DNA from: Planctomycetia bacterium
GTDB taxonomy: Bacteria > Planctomycetota > Planctomycetia > Pirellulales > Thermoguttaceae
Length of the DNA: 64,000 nucleotides
NCBI GenBank assembly: GCA_030539295.1
Contig: JAUNSJ010000017.1
Coordinates: 1-64,000, forward strand
Direction: 5' to 3'
Each line of letters opens with the position of its first letter. Position 1 is the stretch's first letter. Positions 43,679-53,715 of this stretch are shown here, piece by piece. The notes under the pieces are model-generated. The model was not told the DNA's origin, did not search any database, and saw only the letters and a program-made list of their open reading frames with translations. The position numbers and the translations under genes are program-made.

Positions 43679-43707
43679 TTGACATTATGGGGGAAGAGGT
43701 CTATAAT
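43679..43707 (+). promoter_or_regulatory. consensus sigma70 promoter of the CoA-ligase gene
   Basis: TTGACA (43679-43684), exactly 17 bases, TATAAT (43702-43707). Both hexamers are perfect. It gives the ligase a transcription start (about 43714) separate from the BMC operon. Confidence 0.85.
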
Positions 43708-43776
43708 AGATAGGAATAACTTGGGAAGTTACCGCGAAACGAGCGAGGGTCTCTGGCGGGCTTCCGGCCCAGATTC

Positions 43777-45105
43777 ATGCAGGTTGAACCAATGATGATA
43801 ACACGTTTTGACGCCGCGAGTGATCCGGATTACATGCCCCGTGCCACCCTTGACAAGCTCCAGAACGAGCGGTTTATGGCCACGTTTACGCATGTGTTCA
43901 ATAACGTGCCGTGGTACCGCAACCGGCTGGAGGAGCACGGCGTTCGCCCGGACGAGATACAATCGATACGCGATATTGTTAAATTGCCCTTTGTCATTAA
44001 GACTGACCTTCGCGATACGTATCCCTTTGGCATGTTTGCCGTTCCGATGAATGAAATCGTTCGGTTTCACGCCAGTAGCGGAACGACTGGCAAGCCAATA
44101 GTGGTTTCCTATACCGATGGCGATATTAAGATATGGCGCAGTGTGGTTGCCCGTGCCTTGGCCGCGATGGGCATTAATCGGTACGACGTCCTGCAAAATT
44201 CGTATGGTTATGGTCTGTTTACCGGTGGTCTGGGCCTGCATTATGGCGGGGAAGAGCATCACGTAACGGTCATTCCGATGGGTGGAGGCAATACCGAGCG
44301 GCAGATCATGCTCATGCGGGACTTCTGCGTTACGGCGGTCTCGTGTACGCCCAGCTACTTTCTGCATCTGATCGACAAGGGTCGCGAGATGGGAGTTGAC
44401 CTTAAGACATTGCCGGTTCGTATTGGTGTCTTTGGTGGCGAGCCCTGGACGGAGGAAATGCGTCATAAGATCGAAGAGGAAGCGGGCATAAAGGCCTACG
44501 ATATCTACGGTCTGACCGAGATTATCGGGCCTGGCGTCGGTTGCGAATGCGTCTGTCAGACCGGTTCCCACGTGTTTGAAGACCATTTCTATCCTGAAAT
44601 TATCGATCCGGAAACTTTAGAGCCGCTGCCGGACGGTGAGCAAGGGGAGCTGGTTTTTACGACCTTAACGAAGCGGGCCATGCCTATGCTGCGATATCGA
44701 ACGCGTGACATAACCCGAATCATAAACGAGCCTTGCAAATGTGGGCGAACCATACGCCGCATCCAGCGCATTTCGCACCGCAGCGACGACATGTTCATTA
44801 TTCGGGGCGTTAACGTCTTTCCAGGGCAGATTGAGGCCGCTCTGCTCGGCATGGAAGGGACGCTGCCGCATTACCAGATTATTCTTACCCGGGATAATGG
44901 TCTGGACAATATCGAAGTTCAGGTGGAGCTGGACAGTGCCCGATTTGGCGATACGTTGCGGGAAGTGGAAATCTTCCGTAAGCAACTGGCGGAAAAGATT
45001 CAGCACACCATTGGCATACGCGTCAGCGTTAAGTTGGTGGAAACCGGAGTCATTCCGCGTAGTGAGGGCAAAGCGAAACGCGTCCTTGACAAGAGGACCA
45101 TGTAG
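43777..45105 (+). CDS. paaK: phenylacetate-CoA ligase family protein
   Basis: 442 residues, ANL superfamily adenylating enzyme. The N-terminal region LQNERFMATFTHVFNNVPWYRNRLEEHGV is typical of PaaK. The P-loop is FHASSGTTGKPIVVSYT, the adenylate motif YDIYGLTEIIGPGVGCEC, the hinge YRTRDITRIINEPCKCGRT, followed by RGVNVFPGQIEAALL and a C-terminal swinging domain. It forms an acyl-CoA from an aromatic or other carboxylate with ATP. No phenylacetate catabolic genes accompany it, so the substrate may differ. Start: the first of three candidate ATGs (others at 43792 and 43795). Confidence 0.9.
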   Translation: MQVEPMMITRFDAASDPDYMPRATLDKLQNERFMATFTHVFNNVPWYRNRLEEHGVRPDEIQSIRDIVKLPFVIKTDLRDTYPFGMFAVPMNEIVRFHASSGTTGKPIVVSYTDGDIKIWRSVVARALAAMGINRYDVLQNSYGYGLFTGGLGLHYGGEEHHVTVIPMGGGNTERQIMLMRDFCVTAVSCTPSYFLHLIDKGREMGVDLKTLPVRIGVFGGEPWTEEMRHKIEEEAGIKAYDIYGLTEIIGPGVGCECVCQTGSHVFEDHFYPEIIDPETLEPLPDGEQGELVFTTLTKRAMPMLRYRTRDITRIINEPCKCGRTIRRIQRISHRSDDMFIIRGVNVFPGQIEAALLGMEGTLPHYQIILTRDNGLDNIEVQVELDSARFGDTLREVEIFRKQLAEKIQHTIGIRVSVKLVETGVIPRSEGKAKRVLDKRTM

Positions 45106-45148
45106 CGGCCTGTCACAGCTTGGCCAGGGCCGCGCTATAGCGGGCATT

Positions 45149-45169
45149 CGGGCACGTCGTAAGTGCCCG
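45149..45169 (+). terminator. hairpin after the CoA-ligase gene
   Basis: CGGGCAC (45149-45155) pairs perfectly with GTGCCCG (45163-45169). No T-run, so terminator activity is likely but not certain. The rest of the 375-base gap to 45480 holds no gene. Confidence 0.45.
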
Positions 45170-45343
45170 TGGCGTATTCCGGCGTAAGGAAGAACGGCGT
45201 GGCAGAATCATACACAAATAGATATTTTGTTTTACTTGTTACTTTTATAGAGTTATTGGCATGGGATTTCCTTTTATTCCAATAAGGGATAGGAAAAAGG
45301 CAAAATTTTTTTGAAAAAACCTCTTTTTTCTGGCAGGGTGCGG

Positions 45344-45372
45344 TTTAAAACATGGGGAAAATCGTGTAAAAT
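45344..45372 (+). promoter_or_regulatory. putative promoter of the oxidoreductase-gyrB group
   Basis: TTTAAA (45344-45349), 17 bases, TAAAAT (45367-45372), about 105 bases before the oxidoreductase start. Confidence 0.4.
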
Positions 45373-45480
45373 AGTATCAGGTTATTCCTATATATTATTA
45401 GGGGCACCAAGGAATCGTTTGACCCAAGGGAGTCAAGCGAGAACAACAACCGAAATCTGAAGAAGAATAGGAGAAAACGT

Positions 45481-46671
45481 ATGTCGAAATCGATCAATGT
45501 TGCCATGATAGGACAAGGATTCATGGGCCGTTCCCATTCGAATGCCTGGGGTCAGGTAAAAAGATTTTTCCGGCCGGAGCTTGTTCCGGTCCTTCATACG
45601 GTCTTTGGCCAGGAATTTGAGCACCCGGAGAAATTTGCGGAAGTTTGGGACTGGAAGCATTCGTCGACGAATTGGGAAGAGACGATTAAGAACCCGGAAG
45701 TGCAGCTGGTAGATATCGTAACGCCGAACTTTATGCATGCCCCGCCCGCGAAGGCTGCCATTGCCGCCGGGAAGCCGGTCGCCTGTGAGAAGCCCATTTC
45801 GGCAACCTTGGCCGAAGCGCGGGAAATGTCGGAAGCGGCGGAAGCGGCCGGAGTTGACTCTTTCGTCTGGTTCTGCTATCGACGTGCTCCTGCCGTTGCG
45901 CTGGCCTATAAGCTGGTGCGTGAGGGGATGATCGGCGATATTCGACATATCCGCGCAACGTACCTTCAGGAATGGGCCGATGACTCGGTACCCTTTGCCT
46001 GGCGGTTCAAGAAGGCATTGGCCGGTAGTGGTGCCCATGGCGATTTGAACGCACACATTGTCGATTTAACGCGTTTTGTTTCCGGACTGGACATAACGGA
46101 GATCTGTGGCGCGATCAGTGAGACGTTTGTGAAAGAGCGTGTAGTTCCGGGCAACAACATGACGGATGAGGAGTTGCGGTATAGTAAAGACGCGCGAACC
46201 GGCACGGTCAAAGCGGAAGTGGAAGTGGACGATGCGACGCTGTTCCTGGCCCGGTTCGATAATGGCGCGGTGGCCAGTTTTGAGGCCGCACGACAGGCTA
46301 CCGGGAACTACAACGCGAACTCGTTTGAGATTAACGGAACGAAGGGATCGCTCAAGTTCAATTTTGAAGACATGAACCATCTGTACTTTTTCGACGCGAC
46401 CCGCCCGCGGTACATACAGGGCTGGACGCAGATTTTGTGCACGAACAATGTTCATCCGTACGTTGGCAACTACTGGCCCGACGGCCACTTGATTGGCTAC
46501 GAGCACGGCTTTACGAGCATGGCGTACGACATTCTGCTTAAGCTCAATGGTGAGGAGCCAACGGTTCCACTTCCGAGCTTTACGGATGCGTACAATACGC
46601 AGCGCATTCTGGAAGCGGCCTTGGTCAGTGCCGGCGAGAAGCGTTGGGTAAACCTGGCGGACATACGCTAA
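45481..46671 (+). CDS. Gfo/Idh/MocA family oxidoreductase
   Basis: 396 residues. The NAD(P)-binding Rossmann domain begins INVAMIGQGFMGRSHSNAW; VDIVTPNFMHAPPAKAAIAAGKPVACEKPISAT contains the catalytic EKP lysine, and the substrate domain shows GSGAHGDLNAHIVDLTRFVSG with the conserved Asp/His. The C-terminal YEHGFTSMAYDILLKLNGEEP...SFTDAYNTQRILEAALVSA is typical of sugar or inositol dehydrogenases in this superfamily. Cytosolic oxidation of a sugar or polyol is likely; substrate unknown. AGGAG upstream of the ATG. Confidence 0.93.
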   Translation: MSKSINVAMIGQGFMGRSHSNAWGQVKRFFRPELVPVLHTVFGQEFEHPEKFAEVWDWKHSSTNWEETIKNPEVQLVDIVTPNFMHAPPAKAAIAAGKPVACEKPISATLAEAREMSEAAEAAGVDSFVWFCYRRAPAVALAYKLVREGMIGDIRHIRATYLQEWADDSVPFAWRFKKALAGSGAHGDLNAHIVDLTRFVSGLDITEICGAISETFVKERVVPGNNMTDEELRYSKDARTGTVKAEVEVDDATLFLARFDNGAVASFEAARQATGNYNANSFEINGTKGSLKFNFEDMNHLYFFDATRPRYIQGWTQILCTNNVHPYVGNYWPDGHLIGYEHGFTSMAYDILLKLNGEEPTVPLPSFTDAYNTQRILEAALVSAGEKRWVNLADIR

Positions 46672-46696
46672 ATCCCTCCTGTCAGGAAAGTGATTT

Positions 46697-49737
<3,041 letters not shown>

Positions 49738-49772
49738 TTTATTCATACGAAAACCGATTGGGAGGCCCTAAC

Positions 49773-50831
49773 GTGTCTTATTCCGACAATGACAACCAGA
49801 ATTCCACATCCGACCAGAGCATGGACGATCTGATCGCCGATTTAAGTGAGCCGGCCGCGAAACCGGCCGCGTCCGCGAAACCAGCCGCGCCTTCACAGCC
49901 GGCCGTCAGCAGTGTCCCCGTTCCGGATTCTGCTCCGGCGGCTGACCCGTTTGCGCAGACGTCGGATCCGTTCGCCGCCGGGTCCTCCGACCCCTTTGCT
50001 GCCGGTCAGCAAGAAGAAGGAGGAGCTTTCGACCCCTTTGGCTTGAGTGACCTTGTCGGTGACGCCGGGGCGGCGTCCAGCGACGCGCCTGTGGCCTATG
50101 GTGCCGAAGCGACTCCCGAGGCGGACGTCGAGTCCGGGTCCGCGGCCATTCCGGAGGCGGTGGTCGCCGCGAAGCGCGGTAAAAAGGTAAAAGGAGCCAA
50201 GGTTAAGAAGGCGCCCAAAGTCAAGGTGCCGCGAACACTTGTCCCTTGGAACGGGGCTTGTACCGTTTTGGCCTTGTATATCGTTTGCCTTCTGCTCGGA
50301 ATCGGGGCCGTAAATGCTGGCGCCTTCGTGCTCTACGGGATGGACTCGATTATTTTCCTGATTATCTTCGACCTGCTGGCCTTGTTCCTGGTCCTCGTGC
50401 CCGGCTTGCTGTTGCGTCGATGCCGCTATGGCGAATACATGAGTTTCTTCGACGTCTCGCTCGGTATGGCCCTGTCGTTCGTCGTGGTTGCCTGTATGGT
50501 TTTGCTCGGGGTGCAGTCCGTAAAATATGGCATGGAGATTAAGCCGAGCGGCGAACTTCCGGTATCTGGAGTGCCTTTGTCACCCCCTATGCAACCGGTG
50601 AGTGTTCCTGCTTTGGAAGGGGATGCCGGCGAAGAAGCGGCGCCCGCCGAACCGCTGGCCGAAATGCCGGATTCGGAACCATCTGACGCGGCGGAACAAC
50701 CTGACGCGGCGGAACCTGTCGAGTCGGAGGCCGCTGCTCCTGACGCTGAGGTACCCGCGGCGACCGAGGACTCTTCGGGGGAAGAGTCAGACGATCCTTT
50801 CGCAGGGGAAGAGGAACAGCCGGCCCCCTGA
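49773..50831 (+). CDS. Pro/Ala/Glu-rich membrane protein, function unknown
   Basis: 352 residues from a GTG seven bases after GGGAGG. The N-terminal ~130 residues are low complexity, with repeats of AKPAA and of a DPFAAGSS-like unit (four DPF motifs at ~50-85). A basic KRGKKVKGAKVKKAPKVKVP patch leads into three hydrophobic helices (residues ~155-265: CTVLALYIVCLLLGIGAV, SIIFLIIFDLLALFLVLVPGLLL, GMALSFVVVACMVLLGV). The C-terminal ~80 residues are again acidic and Pro/Ala-rich. No family recognised; it follows gyrB by 35 bases and may be co-transcribed. Confidence 0.65.
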   Translation: MSYSDNDNQNSTSDQSMDDLIADLSEPAAKPAASAKPAAPSQPAVSSVPVPDSAPAADPFAQTSDPFAAGSSDPFAAGQQEEGGAFDPFGLSDLVGDAGAASSDAPVAYGAEATPEADVESGSAAIPEAVVAAKRGKKVKGAKVKKAPKVKVPRTLVPWNGACTVLALYIVCLLLGIGAVNAGAFVLYGMDSIIFLIIFDLLALFLVLVPGLLLRRCRYGEYMSFFDVSLGMALSFVVVACMVLLGVQSVKYGMEIKPSGELPVSGVPLSPPMQPVSVPALEGDAGEEAAPAEPLAEMPDSEPSDAAEQPDAAEPVESEAAAPDAEVPAATEDSSGEESDDPFAGEEEQPAP

Positions 50832-50911
50832 TTGTGACTTGGTGACCTGAATGTCTCCCGTCACAGCGGCAAGAAGAGACGACCACAAGCGACCTTCTTC
50901 CCAACGTTTGT

Positions 50912-50934
50912 GCCTGACTCGACTGGAGTCGGGC
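50912..50934 (+). terminator. hairpin between the membrane protein and apbE
   Basis: GCCTGACTC (50912-50920) pairs with GAGTCGGGC (50926-50934) over a five-base loop, with one T-G pair. No T-run follows. Confidence 0.4.
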
Positions 50935-51010
50935 GTCAACCCTCACATATGGGAAGTGGAATGCGTGGAACCGGTGTAACGGCAGGCGAGTAAAAAGGCG
51001 AGTAAAAACC

Positions 51011-52024
51011 ATGGGCGGCCCTTTAACTGTATTCCGACACCAGGCAATGGCCTGTGACTTTGAAATTTCGCTTAATGGGGAAGCGGACCGGGAAGGTGTG
51101 GACGCGGAACAACGTTGGCTCGATAAGTCCGCGGCGGAAGCGGCGCTGGATGCCTTCGACCAAGTCGATCGGGTCGAATCCATTTTGTCAATGTTTCGGA
51201 GCAATACGGAGTTAAGCCGCCTGAATCTGCTGGCTGCCGAAATGAAAGTGCACTGCAGCGACGACTTTTTCCGCTGGCTGTTGCAATGTCGACGCCTTTG
51301 GGAAGAGACCGGCGGTGCGTTTGACATAACGAGCGCGCCCTTGTGGGAAGTGTGGGGTTTTGCGAGGCGTGAGGGCGAAATACCGAGCGACGAGGCTCTC
51401 TCCGCCGCCCTGGAGCTGACCGGGATGGACAAGGTCCTGCTGGAGGAAGGCGAGTGTCGGGTTGCCTTTGCGCAAAGTGGGATCCGTCTGAATTTTGGCG
51501 GGATTGGCAAGGGAATCGCAGTCGACCAGGCGTCGGCGGTTTTGCGTGAGAATCGGGTCGACGATTTCCTACTCCATGGCGGGCGAAGTTCTATTACGGC
51601 ATCGGGAGGCCGGGCCGGAGAATACACGCCGGAAAGTCAGGCCCCGTGCTGGACCATAGGCCTTTCGGACCCTTACGTACCCGAACGACGCATTGGCGAA
51701 TTTTATTTGTCCAACAGGTCGCTGGGGACGAGTGGTTCGCAATATCAGTTTTTCCGGTATAAGGGCAAGCGGTATCCGCACATTATAGACCCACGAACCG
51801 GGCGCTGTGCCACCGGGCTGGTTGAGGTTTGTGTTACAGCACCAGACGCGGCCCTGGCCGATGCCCTTTCGACCGCCTTTTTCGTGCTCGGTCCGGAGAA
51901 GGCAGAACATTATTGCCGCCTTCACCCGGAAATCGGGGCCGTGTTTCTTCAGGAGGCACCCGTTCCCCGACGGTACGTTGTAAGTGTTTTGGGACTGAAT
52001 CAGAACGAATTCCATTTATTTTAA
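51011..52024 (+). CDS. apbE: FAD:protein FMN transferase
   Basis: 337 residues of the ApbE family, which uses FAD and Mg2+ to attach FMN to Thr/Ser of target proteins (for example Rnf/Nqr subunits), or supports Fe-S metabolism. Motifs visible: SMFRSNTELSRLN, GGAFDITSAPLW, RLNFGGIGKGIAVDQASAVL, LLHGGRSSITASG, SLGTSGSQYQFF and HIIDPRTGRCATG, where the last Asp/Thr region binds metal. There is no signal peptide or lipobox in the frame, so it may act in the cytoplasm or have an unrecognised start. Followed closely by rhaB (59 bases). Confidence 0.9.
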   Translation: MGGPLTVFRHQAMACDFEISLNGEADREGVDAEQRWLDKSAAEAALDAFDQVDRVESILSMFRSNTELSRLNLLAAEMKVHCSDDFFRWLLQCRRLWEETGGAFDITSAPLWEVWGFARREGEIPSDEALSAALELTGMDKVLLEEGECRVAFAQSGIRLNFGGIGKGIAVDQASAVLRENRVDDFLLHGGRSSITASGGRAGEYTPESQAPCWTIGLSDPYVPERRIGEFYLSNRSLGTSGSQYQFFRYKGKRYPHIIDPRTGRCATGLVEVCVTAPDAALADALSTAFFVLGPEKAEHYCRLHPEIGAVFLQEAPVPRRYVVSVLGLNQNEFHLF

Positions 52025-52083
52025 TTTGTGCCGTCTTTTGACTTAACAGAGTCGGGAGCGGAAACCATCGGAAAGAGACAAAA

Positions 52084-53592
52084 ATGGCAACGAAATCCTA
52101 TCTCGCGATTGATATGGGCGCCTCGAGCGGACGCCATGTGGTTGGAAACTTTGACGGACAGCGGTTGGAGCTGGACGAGCTTTATCGGTTTGAAAATGGC
52201 CCTGTCGCCATGATCGATTCGTTCTTCTGGGATCTGCCCGGACTCTGGTCGCACGTGCAAAAAGGTCTGGCGGTCGCCGCGAATCGATATCCGGATTTGA
52301 CCAGCGTTGGCGTGGATACCTGGGGCGTTGACTTTGCCTTTCTAACCGAGCGGGGCGAACTGCTCGGCAATCCCTACTGCTATCGGGATGCGAGGACGGA
52401 CGGTGCGATGGAGCGTGCCTTTGCCAAAGTTCCGCGTGAGACGATATTTTCCCAAACCGGCTTGCAATTTATGCAATTCAATTCCCTCTTTCAGCTCTTT
52501 GTCATGAAAGAACAGAATTCGCCCTTCCTGGACCTGGCCGATCGTTTTCTCATGATGCCCGACCTGTTCCACTGGCTGCTCTCGGGAGTTGCCTGTAATG
52601 AGTTTACCAATGCGACGACGACTCAGTGCTATAATCCCGAGACGGGCGATTGGGCGCGTCCTCTTCTGACGGAACTGGGGATTCCGGAGCGACTGTTTCA
52701 TCCGGTGAGCATGCCGGGCAGCGTTCTTGGCGACGTCCGTACAAGTGTTCGCAACGTAACGGGTCTGCCGTCTGGGGTGCGGGTTGTCTTGCCCGGGACG
52801 CACGATACAGCCAGTGCGGTCATGGCCGTGCCGACGGACCGGCCGGTGGGGAGTACGGACTGGGCGTATGTAAGCCTTGGCACATGGGCTCTAATGGGAA
52901 TTGAATCGCCGCGTCCGATCGTGAACGATACGGTCGCCGGTTTCAACTTTACAAACGAAGGAGGCGTAGGGGGCACCATGCGAATCCTGAAGAACATATG
53001 CGGGTTGTGGCTGATTCAGGAATGCCGTCGTGTGTGGAATCTTCAGGGGCGTAAGAACAGTTCCGGCGGGCCTCTGGACTGGGAAGACTTGAATCAGATG
53101 ACTGCGGCTGCGAAGCCGTTGCAGTTCTTTATTGACCCGGACGCACGGGAATTCTTAGGCCCCACGGACATGCCTGCGGCGATTCGCGCCTTTGCGAAGA
53201 AGACGAATCAACCAGTGCCGGAAAATGAAGGCGGTGTCCTCCGTGGTGCCATTGACAGTATAGCCATGAAGTTTCGACATGCCCTTGAGATGTGCGAGTC
53301 GATTTCGGGGGATAAGGTCAAAACGTTGCACATCGTCGGCGGCGGGATTCGGAACCAGCTTTTGTGTCAGGCGGCGGCGAACGCTACAGGCTGCCGCGTC
53401 GTGACCGGCCCCGTCGAAGCGACCGCAATCGGGAACGTCATGATGCAGGCGGTTGCCTCGGGCGAAGTGGCCAATATAGAGGAAGCGCGTCGCGTCGTGC
53501 GCGACAGTTTCGAGGTCGTGGAATACGAACCGCAGGATCAGCAGAAATGGTCCGACGCCTGGCCTCGCTTCCTGGAAATTCTCGGACGTTAG
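52084..53592 (+). CDS. rhaB: rhamnulokinase
   Basis: 502 residues, FGGY carbohydrate kinase. It phosphorylates L-rhamnulose to L-rhamnulose-1-phosphate, the substrate expected for the BMC aldolase. Features: YLAIDMGASSGRHVVGNFDG (phosphate-1 loop with the ASSGR typical of RhaB), GVDTWGVDFAFLTERGELLGNPYCYRDART, QFMQFNSLFQL, PGTHDTASAVMAVP, SLGTWALMGIE and LHIVGGGIRNQLLCQAAANATG (the adenosine motif). L-rhamnose isomerase and transporter genes are not in the window. It lies 8.6 kb beyond the BMC operon, so it is linked but not in the same transcript. Confidence 0.94.
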   Translation: MATKSYLAIDMGASSGRHVVGNFDGQRLELDELYRFENGPVAMIDSFFWDLPGLWSHVQKGLAVAANRYPDLTSVGVDTWGVDFAFLTERGELLGNPYCYRDARTDGAMERAFAKVPRETIFSQTGLQFMQFNSLFQLFVMKEQNSPFLDLADRFLMMPDLFHWLLSGVACNEFTNATTTQCYNPETGDWARPLLTELGIPERLFHPVSMPGSVLGDVRTSVRNVTGLPSGVRVVLPGTHDTASAVMAVPTDRPVGSTDWAYVSLGTWALMGIESPRPIVNDTVAGFNFTNEGGVGGTMRILKNICGLWLIQECRRVWNLQGRKNSSGGPLDWEDLNQMTAAAKPLQFFIDPDAREFLGPTDMPAAIRAFAKKTNQPVPENEGGVLRGAIDSIAMKFRHALEMCESISGDKVKTLHIVGGGIRNQLLCQAAANATGCRVVTGPVEATAIGNVMMQAVASGEVANIEEARRVVRDSFEVVEYEPQDQQKWSDAWPRFLEILGR

Positions 53593-53715
53593 ATCCGTCG
53601 CTCCTAAACGCATTCGGGTCGGCGAAGGTCGTCGGCCCCAATGTGTTCCTGCCTAAAAACCGTTTTACCTACCCCACCTTAACACCTGCCGTTTAGCTCA
53701 AAAGGAGTTTCACCA

